From Prevotella sp. UBA3757 (GTDB lineage: Bacteria > Bacteroidota > Bacteroidia > Bacteroidales > Bacteroidaceae), in NCBI GenBank assembly GCA_002371715.1, contig DFGF01000026.1, positions 1,268-37,412 on the forward strand: a DNA stretch of 36,145 nt. Direction: 5' to 3'. The notes beneath the pieces were generated by a model. It did no database searches and was not told the origin of the DNA. It saw only the letters and a list, made by a program, of their open reading frames with translations. The stretch's first letter is position 1. The number at the start of each line of letters is the position of its first letter. Both the position numbers and the translations under genes were made by a program. Shown here one piece after another: positions 8,901 through 17,814 of the stretch.

Positions 8901-9048
8901 TCATGGCCTTCAGGTCGGCCTTAATGCCTGCCTCAGACACGTGTCCGTACATCCAGTACCAGAACGTCCAGGGTTTTGTGGTGTCGGCCTTTACGTTGGC
9001 ACACCATAGAATGCTAACAATAAAAAATAATCGTGTAATGCGTTTCAT
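5923..9048 (-). CDS. GH106 alpha-L-rhamnosidase-like glycoside hydrolase, 1041 aa
   Basis: Large secreted enzyme expected to remove terminal alpha-L-rhamnose from plant glycans. After a signal peptide (about residues 1-21) the typical GH106 opening is seen (PWTFWYWMYGHVSEAGIKAD, then MKDAGLGGCYLMPI), followed by GIHISDGFALAGGPWI. An inserted beta-sandwich domain (about 200-315) is followed by the rest of the barrel with DSWECGCQNWS near 440, and a C-terminal jelly-roll module with VWVNGKDCGIAWTAPY near 970. Length and order fit GH106. It lies 42 bases after the LacZ-type GH2 gene and 15 bases before the acetylesterase, so the genes are probably cotranscribed. The start is an ATG followed directly by the hydrophobic signal segment. 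Family assignment comes from recognised motifs, not from an alignment. Confidence 0.87.
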   Translation of the reverse strand: MKRITRLFFIVSILWCANVKADTTKPWTFWYWMYGHVSEAGIKADLKAMKDAGLGGCYLMPIRGTKEAPNTLPALGKTPAQQLTPEFWRMVDVALATADSLGLEMGIHISDGFALAGGPWIRPEESMQKIVYCDTIVRGGQQHFTMKKPEHFGDYYEDIATYAVPVADLNPETFALRVADLQMHYSLKDGGARTTCSSEVTRNDKGVYCADKPCWLQYELAKPARIFNIEIEPSGTNIQCQRLLVKASDDGVNFRTVKQLTPPRQGWQNGDCKTTFSIPPTVARFFRFEWTPEGTAPGAEDMDAAKWKPVFRMKNLRLGTMPTIDNWEGKAGFAWRLTGDTPAEELKKEGYIYAEDIVRIPLQGDVVDVELLGGTYRILRMGHTSTGYTNATGGGARGLECDKFSRAAVEKQIDQWFGQFMKRPHHNVIKYMHVDSWECGCQNWSSNFVQEFIRRRGYDLMLVLPIMAGVPMIDGEAMLREVRQTIDELTNEVFFATVAQKAREYGVQVSSESVAPTMLSDGMTHYKFVDVPMGEYWLNSPTHDKPNDMLDAISAAHVYGKNIVQAEGFTEVRGVWDETPASIKPLLDRNFALGMNRLFFHVNTHNPWLDRKPGMTLDGIGLFFQRDQTWFPESKAFVDYITRCQSMLQRGKPVVDIAVYTGDELPSRALTPDKLVPMLPGLFGDQRVASEKARLENRGVPMTESPVGVRHSAGILDMKDWVNPLHGYHYDSMNKDALLNEAFNYKVLVVPSGVLLSAKTQNRIAELRSRGVEVIDQPYRLSQLAGITPDAVLPEGIAYAHRTGDDFDIYFLSNQTDQEQSFMPTFRQRRDNPVVYDPLTGRTSRFHGSVTLPPYGSLFVCYGGDFSPSASDLESAQFGLGVRSVRTLTEPWDVTFRESGVKLKNQELFDWSKHSDDKIRYFSGHARYTTELKLKRRNVPKRQTWLSLPGVKDMAHVWVNGKDCGIAWTAPYQVEITGALKKGKNKIEIEVVNTWHNALRGADQGKAPYEGIWTNAKYRTPGSDLLPAGLLSAPEILTISK

Positions 9049-9090
9049 TAATAATACTAATACTATGTGATATCCTTAAAAATCGTTTCG

Positions 9091-11976
9091 TTACTCAAAA
9101 TGCAGAATGGCATTGATGTGTCCCTTGCCCTTGCTCCAATAGGGCCGGGCCGACGGGCCGTTGAGGTCGGTGGTATTTACCTTGTTTCTTACTGCAGGAA
9201 TGACTTTCAGTATGCTGATGCCAGTCTCGGGCAACGTATATAGAATATGATCACGGCCGTCACGCGGGGTATAGACACCTATCTTGCTGCCCGTCGTCTC
9301 AATGCCAATCTTGCCCTCAGTGGTCTCAAGCTGCATCCACTTCACGTCGGCAAAGTAGCCCTTGAACTCAGGATATTCGAACGACTCGCCGGGAATGGGG
9401 TCGTTATATTCGTTCTTCCACAAACCATACTGCGGACCCTCCATGCGGTTCTGCCAGATGCGGTATGGACCCTTGCCCACCCACTGCTTGCTCTTGACCT
9501 TGCCCTCGGGGTAATCGAAGCAGATGCCCATCAGGTCTACCACGCCGTTGAAGTAGTAGTCGGCGTTCATATACAGCCCGCCGTCTTTCAGGAAGCGGTA
9601 GGTCACTTTCTCCAGTGAGCCGTGGATGTAGTTGGCCACCAGCGTTGAGTCAGAGACAGTAAAGCCTGCAAAGGCACCCTGGTCGGCATACTCCGTGTAC
9701 TGCGTCTTCTTCTGGAAGGCCTCCTTGTCGTCGTGGTTGTAGAAACCATCGTCGCTGCGGTCTGAGCGTTTGGCGGCAATGAAGCGAGGACCATTGCTGA
9801 AACTAAAGGACTTACCACTGACCGTGACACCCATCAAACGGCCCGTCTTCTTGTCGAAAGTGTACTGGCGGTTGCCCTGCGTTGCCACCAACTGGTTAGC
9901 ATCTTCCTGGGTGGTATAGGGCTGGGTATTCTGGCGACGGGTGTTCGGACCGAAGTTGCCTACGTTTTTGTTGAAGTGCTTACGGGTCCACTTGAAGATT
10001 TCCTGTCCGTAGGGGTCGATGGCTGTCAGCTCTATCACGTCGGCGTTGGTCTTGTCTATCTCCAGCCTCGCGGTCTTGCCGGGAGCCACATCGGGCGACG
10101 GCAGCTTGCCTTCTTTCACCACCTTTACTTTAGACTCGCCGTATGCCGGCATGTCCAACAGGCGGTAGCTGAACTGGCAGTCCTTCAGGTTGGTGAAGGC
10201 ATAGCAGTTCTTAACAACGGGCTTGCCACCGTCCCACGACTTCACCTGCACGGGACTCCATATTTCTCTTATCGTATAGAAGCTGCCTTCTTTCTCCATA
10301 TGGGGGCCTACGATGCCGTCGGCACCGAAATTGCCCATGCAGTCTACGATACCGTTCATATCCGTGCGCACCACGCCCTGATCCATCAGGTCCCACAGGA
10401 AGCCACCGGCACAGCGGGGATTGGACATCATCAGCCGCCAGTAGTCCTTCAGACCGGCTCCGTGACCACCGTCATAGAGGCCGTGCAGAAACTCCGTGGG
10501 CATGAAGATTTCCTTCTGCCGCATATACTCCGATGTCTCGCCCCACGAACGGTAGTGCTTGGTCTCGAAGCCGTTGCGGTTGGCCCAAGGGTAGAGTACG
10601 ACGCGATTCTGAGGGTCGAACTTCGAGAAGACGGATTCCAACTCGTAGTTGAAACCGCCCTCATTGCCGTTCGACCAGAAGATGATGCTGGGATGGTTGA
10701 CGTCGCGCGTCACCATTTCCTCAACCGTCTGACTGCCGATGATGGTGTTATGCGGATTGTGCCAGCCGGGCTGTTCACACTCCACGTAAAGACCCAGCGA
10801 GTCGCAGGCATCCAGGAACTCAGGGTCGGCCGGATAGTGGCTCAGGCGCACGGCATTCATATTCATGCTCTTAATCAGCAGCACGTCCTCGATATTCTTT
10901 GCTTTGCTCAGTGTTCGTCCCGTCTCAGGACGAAAGGAATGGCGGTTGACACCCTTGACAATGACCTTCTGACCGTTGATGAAGAGGCCGTCCTCCTGGC
11001 AGCCGTAGACGTGGGAAGACCCCACCCCTGACCCCTCCCCTTGATGGGAGGGGAGCGGCTGCGCATAGCTGTGACGATACTCAATGGTGCGGAAGCCGAA
11101 TTTCTGGCGCTCCACATGGAGGGTACGACCCTCAGCGTTTTTCAGCGTGAAGACGGCTGTATAGAGGTTCGGCTGCTCGGCATTCCACGCCTTGATGCCC
11201 TTGGCCGTAAAGTCCACCTTCGCGCCGTCGCTGCTGATAGCATAGGCAGGGCTCTGCGCCACCTTCGTCCCGTGTGCGTCGATGATATCGACGCACACGG
11301 AACTGCCGGACTGGGCGCGGTTCAGGAAGACGTCGGCCATGAAGCGGCCGTCACCCTTGGCATTGATGGCCACTCGGCTGATGTTCAACGCGGGCTTGGC
11401 AATCATAAAGACGGGGCGCCAGATACCACCGAAGTTCCAGTAGTCGGCGCGGCGCTCAGCCAGGTTCACCTGCGGCACACTGCTCTCCTTGAGCACTTCC
11501 ACCTCCAGTCGGTTCTTCTTCTTGCCAAAGAACACGCGGTCAGAGACGTCGATGGTGTGGCGGGTAAAGCCACCCTGATAGGTGCCGTTACCGGCCTTAC
11601 GCCCGTTAATCTGAACGCGAATCTCGGTAAAGGCGGCCTCGAAGACGAGCAGGATCTGTCGGCCCTGCCATTCCTGAGGCAGCGTAAACTCCGTCTTGTA
11701 GTTGCCCTTTTCGTCGGCAATACCTTCGGGTGTTGCTTTACCATAGAAGCGCATGCCATACTGGTAGGTACCGAAGCCCTGCAGTTCCCAGCATGAGGGC
11801 ACCCCAATCTTAGTCCATTTACCACTATTGCGACCGTCCGAGCAAAGGAAGTCCCACTCCACCATATCGTCACAACCATGCCCACTGAGATACTGCCGCT
11901 GGGTCTCCACCTGCGGCTGGGCAGCCAGCGTCAACGTAGACATCAACGCTGCCAAAAGAAAAGTCCGTCTCATCAT
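9091..11976 (-). CDS. LacZ-type GH2 beta-galactosidase, 961 aa
   Basis: First gene of the PUL enzyme unit. A signal peptide (MMRRTFLLAALMSTLTLAAQ) precedes the sugar-binding domain (CWELQGFGTYQYG), an Ig-like domain, the barrel with KGVNRHSF, and a C-terminal beta-galactosidase small-chain-like domain (FDKKTGRLMGVTVSGK). The likely acid/base is Glu439 in SNGNEGG and the likely nucleophile Glu495 in PTEFLHG. The frame is open upstream to 12201, but that would run through the promoter at 12009-12040 and the SusD terminator, so ATG 11976 (or 11973) is chosen. A palindromic repeat adds about 13 residues (PLPSHQGEGSGVG) in a loop before the barrel. Expected to release terminal beta-linked galactose; other GH2 specificities cannot be excluded. 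Confidence 0.9.
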   Translation of the reverse strand: MMRRTFLLAALMSTLTLAAQPQVETQRQYLSGHGCDDMVEWDFLCSDGRNSGKWTKIGVPSCWELQGFGTYQYGMRFYGKATPEGIADEKGNYKTEFTLPQEWQGRQILLVFEAAFTEIRVQINGRKAGNGTYQGGFTRHTIDVSDRVFFGKKKNRLEVEVLKESSVPQVNLAERRADYWNFGGIWRPVFMIAKPALNISRVAINAKGDGRFMADVFLNRAQSGSSVCVDIIDAHGTKVAQSPAYAISSDGAKVDFTAKGIKAWNAEQPNLYTAVFTLKNAEGRTLHVERQKFGFRTIEYRHSYAQPLPSHQGEGSGVGSSHVYGCQEDGLFINGQKVIVKGVNRHSFRPETGRTLSKAKNIEDVLLIKSMNMNAVRLSHYPADPEFLDACDSLGLYVECEQPGWHNPHNTIIGSQTVEEMVTRDVNHPSIIFWSNGNEGGFNYELESVFSKFDPQNRVVLYPWANRNGFETKHYRSWGETSEYMRQKEIFMPTEFLHGLYDGGHGAGLKDYWRLMMSNPRCAGGFLWDLMDQGVVRTDMNGIVDCMGNFGADGIVGPHMEKEGSFYTIREIWSPVQVKSWDGGKPVVKNCYAFTNLKDCQFSYRLLDMPAYGESKVKVVKEGKLPSPDVAPGKTARLEIDKTNADVIELTAIDPYGQEIFKWTRKHFNKNVGNFGPNTRRQNTQPYTTQEDANQLVATQGNRQYTFDKKTGRLMGVTVSGKSFSFSNGPRFIAAKRSDRSDDGFYNHDDKEAFQKKTQYTEYADQGAFAGFTVSDSTLVANYIHGSLEKVTYRFLKDGGLYMNADYYFNGVVDLMGICFDYPEGKVKSKQWVGKGPYRIWQNRMEGPQYGLWKNEYNDPIPGESFEYPEFKGYFADVKWMQLETTEGKIGIETTGSKIGVYTPRDGRDHILYTLPETGISILKVIPAVRNKVNTTDLNGPSARPYWSKGKGHINAILHFE
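11012..11056. repeat. GC-rich palindromic repeat element in frame in LacZ-type GH2 (copy 2)
   Basis: Inverted arms CCCCTCCC (11032-11039) and GGGAGGGG (11046-11053) with a six-base loop, next to a CCCCACCCCTG arm. On the minus strand it reads LPSHQGEGSGVG, alignable with LPSLQGGAGGG from copy 1 in the same frame. It falls between IEYRHSYA and DGLFINGQKV, a boundary that is normally short in GH2 proteins. Confidence 0.75.
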
Positions 11977-12008
11977 TAGCAATACCTGTTTGTCTATACA
12001 AAGCCTTG

Positions 12009-12040
12009 CAAAGATACGAACTATTTTCCTAACAGCCAAA
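12009..12040 (-). promoter_or_regulatory. Strong Bacteroidota promoter for the PUL enzyme operon
   Basis: On the minus strand TTTG (12037-12040) is followed after 20 bases by TATCTTTG (12009-12016). The spacing and both boxes match the Bacteroidota housekeeping-sigma consensus. The LacZ-type GH2 ATG lies 33 bases downstream. It shows that the four enzyme genes have their own promoter, separate from susCD. Confidence 0.85.
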
Positions 12041-12048
12041 CTTTTCCG

Positions 12049-12086
12049 AAAAAAACAGACTCCACATGAGTTGATGTGGAGCCTGT
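12049..12086 (-). terminator. Rho-independent terminator of the susC-susD unit
   Basis: On the minus strand a 13-base stem (ACAGGCTCCACAT with ATGTGGAGTCTGT, one G-U pair) and a six-base loop are followed by seven T residues. It lies 26 bases after the SusD stop and just before the enzyme-operon promoter. Confidence 0.85.
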
Positions 12087-12112
12087 CGGTATAAAGAGTA
12101 GCGATATTGGCG

Positions 12113-14404
12113 TTATTCAGCCAGCGGGTCATAGGTGCCGTTGGCACCACCGTTGTTATAGTCCTGCCAACCGATTGTCTGCGGCAGTCCCTTGTTTGCA
12201 TTCTGAACAGCAGAAGTCATGCCAAGGAAATAGTACTTCGGACGGAAGTTGATGTACAGGTCATTGTGCTGCGAGTCACGTCCGTCGCCCTTGCGCTCCT
12301 TGACAACGAGGTTGTCCTGATACCAGGCCTTCAGGGCTGCCAGCTGTTCGTTCATGTCACCCTTGCTGAAGTTGACACCTGCAGGGCGTACAGCCTTCTC
12401 AGCGGCATAGACCACCTCAGGCAGGTTCTTGGCATCGGCAAGAGCCACGCCGGCATGGTCGGCGATATACGCCTTAGCCACACTGTCCAGCGGAGAGTCG
12501 GCATGTCCGTCAAGCTTGGTATTAATAAGGGGGTCACCATTCCAAAGCGTGGTACCGACACCATACTTATCGGCCAGACGGAACTCGATGTTCTCACGGC
12601 GCTGTCCGTTGAAAGGCTTGAAGCCGAGCCAAGTGCAGGTGTTGCCACCCCAGCCAGTCAGAGTCCAGCTGGCAGGAGCACCCTCAGGCTGCTGTGTACC
12701 ACCGTCATAGAGCATCCAGCGGCGCATATCGTCAAAACGCTTGCCCTCGTAGGCCAGCTCTATCTGACGCTCATACAGGATGGCACTCATGCAGGTTGCC
12801 TGGTCGCTCAGATTCGAGTAGGCTGGCACACCGGCGCGGTCGCGCACCTGCTGCAGGTAGGCAGCGGCTTCCGACATCTTGCCTGCGCCACAAGCAACCT
12901 CAGCCAGATTGAGCAGCACCTCGGCATAACGGATCTCAATGAGCTGAGCAGCCGAGTAGAAGGGGCCTGCACCACTCTTCCAACCGTTAGCATTATAAAC
13001 ATAAGCCGTAGCACTGTTGCAGTCGAGGTCGTCGCTCCTCTTGCGAACATAGATGCCCTGCTTGGAAGTCAACAGATTATCTGGAGCATAAGAGTTGCCG
13101 CTCTCAGGGTTGTCCTGGTCGTTGAGGTCAGTATACCATACATAGTTCCACAGCGTATAGTTGGCAGCGTCACTGGGGTTGTGAGCATCGTGCTCGGCAG
13201 CATTGCCGCTATAAGCCCAACGGAAGCCGGGGAATGCGAACGTGCGGTAGAAGCGCGGGTCACGGTTCATGAAGGGATAGTCCTTCTCATAGCTATAGCT
13301 CGACGTTTCCAGCTTGGTATAGGTGTTCAGGCCTGCGGGCAGTTTACCATCGGCCATTGGGAACATCTGCACCAGCATCAGACCGGCAGCGTAGCCATTG
13401 CCGCCCTGGTTGTCAGGACGGATGAATCGCTCCCAACTATTGTTTTTGGCGGCATCGTCAATACCTGTCAGGATGGCCGTCGTGTTGTAGTTGACCACGA
13501 AGACGGCTTCAGGGTTACGACCCGTCTGAACAAACTGGTTGGCAAAGTCGCTACCATTGACATTATTGCCTGTCTGATAGAGTCCGTAGCCACAAGCATT
13601 GATGGTGGCCAGGTCGTTCGTCATCTCCGTATAGGCTGCCTGCCAGCGTGCTTCATCGTTTGCACGGTTGAAGAGCGGGCTGCACCAGAGCAGCATGAGG
13701 CGCCCCTTCAGTGCCAGTGCCGTACCGGTGGTGATGCGTCCCCAGTTGGTGGAGTTCCAACCGCCGTTGGCTGTTTTCTCCTTCAGCAGGTCAGCAGCCA
13801 TTTGCAGGTCATTGAGGATAAACTCATAGGTTTCCTTGGACGTGGCACGCGGCGTGAAGGCGTCAGCCGTAGGATTGAGCACTTCGGTGACGATGGGCAC
13901 ACCGCCAAAGAACTTAAACAGGTTGTAATAGCGCCATGCACGGAGGAAATAAGCCTGACCAAGCACTTCGTCCTTCTGGTCCTGAGGCAGCGAACCGTCT
14001 TGCACGCCACGGATCAGGTCATTGATGTCGCGGATGTGTCCCCAGATGTTCTCGCGGATATTGTTCTGCGTACCCAGGAAAAGGTCTGGCACAGAGACGC
14101 CGCCACTCATAGAGCTCAACTCATCCTCAGGATTGACGAAGGCACCGAATCCGGTGTACTCTTCCGTCGACTTGGCAGCATCGTCGTTCACACCCATTGA
14201 GGGATAGCGCCACGACAGTGCGGAGACGTTAGGCAGACACAATGAGTAGACATCGTTAAGACGACCCTGGGCACCTTCGTAATAGTTAAGGATTTCCTCG
14301 CCTACCTGGCCATAGTTCTTCTTGTCCTGTAGGAACTGGTCGCTACAGGCCGACAGGGCCAATACGGACGCAAGGCCAAAGCTAAAATATTTGATTGTCT
14401 TCAT
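12113..14404 (-). CDS. SusD/RagB-family glycan-binding lipoprotein, 763 aa
   Basis: Outer-membrane lipoprotein that forms the lid over the SusC transporter and binds the glycan at the cell surface. The lipobox LSAC places the lipidated Cys at residue 20 after MKTIKYFSFGLASVLA. SusD-type features are the early QFLQDKKNYG, the Tyr/Trp-rich TPR-like helices (FLRAWRYYNLFKFFGGVPIV) and the late EVLLNLAEVACGAGKMSEAA plus GKRFDDMRRW. At 763 residues it is longer than the usual 500-650, suggesting added surface loops. The frame is open to 14467, overlapping SusC, but ATG 14404 starts directly at the lipoprotein signal, 32 bases after the SusC stop. A terminator follows the gene. Confidence 0.93.
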   Translation of the reverse strand: MKTIKYFSFGLASVLALSACSDQFLQDKKNYGQVGEEILNYYEGAQGRLNDVYSLCLPNVSALSWRYPSMGVNDDAAKSTEEYTGFGAFVNPEDELSSMSGGVSVPDLFLGTQNNIRENIWGHIRDINDLIRGVQDGSLPQDQKDEVLGQAYFLRAWRYYNLFKFFGGVPIVTEVLNPTADAFTPRATSKETYEFILNDLQMAADLLKEKTANGGWNSTNWGRITTGTALALKGRLMLLWCSPLFNRANDEARWQAAYTEMTNDLATINACGYGLYQTGNNVNGSDFANQFVQTGRNPEAVFVVNYNTTAILTGIDDAAKNNSWERFIRPDNQGGNGYAAGLMLVQMFPMADGKLPAGLNTYTKLETSSYSYEKDYPFMNRDPRFYRTFAFPGFRWAYSGNAAEHDAHNPSDAANYTLWNYVWYTDLNDQDNPESGNSYAPDNLLTSKQGIYVRKRSDDLDCNSATAYVYNANGWKSGAGPFYSAAQLIEIRYAEVLLNLAEVACGAGKMSEAAAYLQQVRDRAGVPAYSNLSDQATCMSAILYERQIELAYEGKRFDDMRRWMLYDGGTQQPEGAPASWTLTGWGGNTCTWLGFKPFNGQRRENIEFRLADKYGVGTTLWNGDPLINTKLDGHADSPLDSVAKAYIADHAGVALADAKNLPEVVYAAEKAVRPAGVNFSKGDMNEQLAALKAWYQDNLVVKERKGDGRDSQHNDLYINFRPKYYFLGMTSAVQNANKGLPQTIGWQDYNNGGANGTYDPLAE

Positions 14405-14436
14405 ATCTTTCTTGATTCTAAATTCTATACTTTTCA

Positions 14437-17400
14437 TTAAAAGCTCAGGTTGACACCCACCGTCCACTTGCGCAGGTTAGGATATGCGCCGTAGTTGCCT
14501 GCCATGGGGCTGGTGAACTTGTCTGGATAGGGGTTGTAGAAGTTGATGAGGTTCTGACCCGTCACGTTGACACGGCAACTCTTGATGCCGATGAAGTTGA
14601 ACCACTGCTTGGGCAGCGTGTAGGCCACGGTGAGACGGTTCAGCGTGACACGGGCAGCACTGATGCGCCAGAAGCTCGATGCAACACCGTTGACGCTCTG
14701 GTAGGCCAGGTTTGGATACTCGGCTCCGCGATTCTCTTTCACTACAAGATTGCCGCTGCCGTCATAAACATCCTGATAAGCATACATGTTGTCGGGATTC
14801 CAGAACGAAGGCAGGTTGTAGAATTCCAGGTTTGAACCTGAAGCAACACCCATGGCCTGAGCGGGCACGGTGGTATAGCCACCCCAGTTGGCATTAAACT
14901 GAGCCGTCAGCGAGATACCCTTCCAGTCGGCACCCAGATTCATGGTGAACCCGTAGATGTTGCCGCGTGTGCCCAGCTGTACCTGGTCATTGTCCTTGTC
15001 GACAATGCCGTCAGGACCGGCGTATGTGCCTGTCGTTGCGTCGTAAGCACCACGTACGTCCTTGTAAATCAGCATGCCAGGACGAACCTTGTCCTTGGTC
15101 AGGCCCATGTACGACGTGATGTTATACTTCTGGAAATACTCCTCGATGTCCTGGAAAGAACGGAACATACCGATGCACTGCATGCCCCAGGTGCCAATAT
15201 CGGTACGGCCGCCACGCTGAATCTGACGATAGATGAAATCAGTGGCAAAGTCCATGTTCAGCACCTCGTTGTCGCTGTAACCTGTGTTGATACCAACCTT
15301 ATACTTGAAGTCCTTGCCAATCTTGTCGCGCCATGTGATGCCGAGTTCCCAACCCCAGTTGTTCATCTCACCCAGGTTGACGGATGCCGACTGCGTACCA
15401 ACAGTAGAAGGCACGTCCTGTGCGATATTCATCAGCATCTCACGGTTCTTCTCATAGTACCAGTCGAAATTGACGGCCAGACGCTTGTTCAGCACCTGGA
15501 AGTCGATACCTATATTAGTTTTGTATGACTTATCCCAGTGCACGTCACGGTTGATGGCCGAGGTGTTCTTGTTGATACCATTCAGCTTGCTCTTCGAGGG
15601 ATCGATGTTGGTACCCTCACCAAAGATAGGATTACCCTTGGCATCGAGAGTATAGACCTGCTTCCACTGCCAGGCCGTCAAGTTGTCACGACCGGTGAGA
15701 CCCCAGCTGGCACGTACTTTCAAGAAGTCTATCCACTTGCCCACCTTGCTGTTCTGGAACCAAGGCTCCTCGCTGACTACCCAACCGGCAGAGATAGCGG
15801 GGAAGGTGCCCCAGTAGTTTTCAGGAGCAAACTTGGTAGAAGCGTCCGAGCGAAGCAGGAACTCAAAAAGGTAGCGGTCCATGTAGGCGTAGTTGATACG
15901 TCCGATGTACGACAGCGTACCGCTCTCGGCACGATTGAACTCGGTAGTCTTGTCGCCCTGTCCTGAGTTCGACTGATAGTTGGTATAGGGCAGCGGATTG
16001 TTCACCTGTCCAGTGACGAACTCACTCTCAGCCTCCGACTTCTCAATGGAGAAGAGAGCGCCAACATGATGCTGTCCGAAGTCGCGGGCATAGTTGACCG
16101 TCAGGTTAATCTGGTAGTTGTCCGTGCGAATCATGTTACGGCTCAGGTAGTCGCCGTTGGCATACGACAGTGCGTTGAAGTTGGTATCCGACAGGTAGTT
16201 GTAGTCAGCATCGTCGCCACTGGTAGGTGTATACATGTGCATACCACTACCATAGCGGCGCGTCATCTGGTAGATGGTGTAGGACGAGCCATATTCGTTA
16301 GTCTTGTCGGTATTGATGCTCTTCGAGTAGGAGAACTTCAGCTTCAAGCCCTTCAGGATCTTGCTCCATCCAAAGTCGTAGTTCAGGCTGGCGTTGATAC
16401 TGGTGTTCGACGACATGTTCTTTGAGAAGTCACCATTGTTCTGCAACAGGTCAAACGAGTAACGCTGGTTCTGCACCTTCTCGCCGTTGGTGACACCATA
16501 GGAGAGGATGTGGCGTCCGTCGACCGTCTCAGGCATATAACGCGGACGGGTTAGCAGCAGGTTGTAGTCCTTCTCGGCATTCGTGCCACCCACCTTCAGC
16601 AGGGGCTTATTCTTCTTGCCGTAGTCACCGCTGACAGTCAGGTTTGCCGACAGGTAGTCACTGATCTTCACGTCAACACCGGCACGGTAGTTCCAGCGGT
16701 CATAGTCGAGCTTGCCCAGGTTACCGTCCTGCTTGAAGTAGCTGACACCGGCAAAGTAGCTGACCTTATCGGTAGCACCGCTGACGTTGACGGCATGACG
16801 CATGGTAGAGCCGGTCTCCCAATACTTGTCAAGCAGGTCGTAGTTCAGGGCTTTCATGGCTTCCAGTTCGTCAGCCTGGAAAAGTGCCGTCGTCTTGTTC
16901 AGACTGGTGTTGGTGGGGTCGGCAGCAGCCACGGCATTGTAGAGGCGGCCGAACTGGTAGGAGTCAAGCATCTTGGGGCGCGCCACCTCGTCGGTAAAAC
17001 CAAACGTACCACTATAACTGATGGTGGGGGCTCCGAGCTTACCCTTTTTGGTGGTCACGAGGATAACACCGTTAGCAGCTCGGGCACCATAGACAGCGGC
17101 CGAAGCATCCTTCAGCACCGAGATGCTCTCAATCTCAGAGGGATCCAGGTTGTTGAAGGCCTCAGCACCGAGGTTCTGTGTGATATTGCCTACCTTCACG
17201 TCGTTAGGATAGATATAGCCGTCGATGACGAACAGCGGCTGCTGAGCCGTCGAACCAATCTCGCCCAACGAGTTGACGTCACGGATAGAGATGCGTGCGT
17301 TCTCGCCAGGACGGGCATCACCGCCACTGACTGACATACCATTGACCAGACCGCTCAGTGAGCTGGCCAGTCCACCGTTGGCCAGATCCTGAATGTCATC

Positions 17401-17769
17401 GACATCCACCGTAGCCACCGAACCGGTCAGGTGAGCCTTCTTCTGTGAGCCGTAACCCACAACGACCACCTCTTCCAGACTCTGCTTGTCCTCCTGCAGG
17501 CTGACAGTGCCGCCAGGCGTCACTGTCTGAGTCAGATAGCCAATATATGAAATCGTCACCTTGTCACCCTTGGGCACTGCAATCTTATAGTTACCATCCA
17601 TGTCGGTAACGGTAGCTGTCTTCGTGCCGGTCACGGTCACCGTCGCACCAATGACAGGTTCGCCCAGCTCGTCGAGCACAGTACCTGTCACTGTCTGGTT
17701 TTGGGCAAGTGCCGATGCTGAACACATCAGCATCATGCCGAGACATAAATTCTTAATATATCTTTTCAT
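14437..17769 (-). CDS. SusC/RagA-family TonB-dependent outer-membrane transporter, 1110 aa
   Basis: Imports oligosaccharides across the outer membrane with TonB energy, paired with the downstream SusD. A signal peptide (residues 1-22) precedes a carboxypeptidase-regulatory-like domain (about 26-95, with GTVLDELGEPVIGATV), the TonB-box-like region EEVVVVGYG (about 99-107), the plug (NDVKVGNITQNLGAEAFNNL, then VLKDASAAVYGARAANGVIL) and a large beta barrel. The protein ends in an aromatic residue (NLSF), as expected for barrel insertion. The length is normal for the family. The gene starts at an ATG 41 bases after the upstream lipoprotein stop, across a heptad repeat; susD follows 32 bases later. 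Confidence 0.95.
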   Translation of the reverse strand: MKRYIKNLCLGMMLMCSASALAQNQTVTGTVLDELGEPVIGATVTVTGTKTATVTDMDGNYKIAVPKGDKVTISYIGYLTQTVTPGGTVSLQEDKQSLEEVVVVGYGSQKKAHLTGSVATVDVDDIQDLANGGLASSLSGLVNGMSVSGGDARPGENARISIRDVNSLGEIGSTAQQPLFVIDGYIYPNDVKVGNITQNLGAEAFNNLDPSEIESISVLKDASAAVYGARAANGVILVTTKKGKLGAPTISYSGTFGFTDEVARPKMLDSYQFGRLYNAVAAADPTNTSLNKTTALFQADELEAMKALNYDLLDKYWETGSTMRHAVNVSGATDKVSYFAGVSYFKQDGNLGKLDYDRWNYRAGVDVKISDYLSANLTVSGDYGKKNKPLLKVGGTNAEKDYNLLLTRPRYMPETVDGRHILSYGVTNGEKVQNQRYSFDLLQNNGDFSKNMSSNTSINASLNYDFGWSKILKGLKLKFSYSKSINTDKTNEYGSSYTIYQMTRRYGSGMHMYTPTSGDDADYNYLSDTNFNALSYANGDYLSRNMIRTDNYQINLTVNYARDFGQHHVGALFSIEKSEAESEFVTGQVNNPLPYTNYQSNSGQGDKTTEFNRAESGTLSYIGRINYAYMDRYLFEFLLRSDASTKFAPENYWGTFPAISAGWVVSEEPWFQNSKVGKWIDFLKVRASWGLTGRDNLTAWQWKQVYTLDAKGNPIFGEGTNIDPSKSKLNGINKNTSAINRDVHWDKSYKTNIGIDFQVLNKRLAVNFDWYYEKNREMLMNIAQDVPSTVGTQSASVNLGEMNNWGWELGITWRDKIGKDFKYKVGINTGYSDNEVLNMDFATDFIYRQIQRGGRTDIGTWGMQCIGMFRSFQDIEEYFQKYNITSYMGLTKDKVRPGMLIYKDVRGAYDATTGTYAGPDGIVDKDNDQVQLGTRGNIYGFTMNLGADWKGISLTAQFNANWGGYTTVPAQAMGVASGSNLEFYNLPSFWNPDNMYAYQDVYDGSGNLVVKENRGAEYPNLAYQSVNGVASSFWRISAARVTLNRLTVAYTLPKQWFNFIGIKSCRVNVTGQNLINFYNPYPDKFTSPMAGNYGAYPNLRKWTVGVNLSF

Positions 17770-17779
17770 AGAATTCTAT

Positions 17780-17814
17780 TTCTTAATTCTTAACTCTTAT
17801 TTCTTAATTCTTAC
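17780..17814. repeat. Heptad repeat (TTCTTAA), 5 units, between lipoprotein and susC
   Basis: Units TTCTTAA, TTCTTAA, CTCTTAT, TTCTTAA and TTCTTAC follow each other. The stop codon of the upstream lipoprotein gene (17811-17813, minus strand) lies in the last unit. The array fills most of the 41-base gap before susC. Confidence 0.75.

Noticed and set aside
7234..9009. 591-codon plus-strand open frame
   Set aside because: Shadow of the GH106 gene.
11977..12201. N-terminal extension of the LacZ-type GH2
   Set aside because: It would cover the operon promoter and the SusD terminator, and a good signal peptide starts at 11976.
12107..14200. 697-codon plus-strand open frame
   Set aside because: Shadow of susD; the minus strand encodes a clear lipoprotein with a signal and family motifs.
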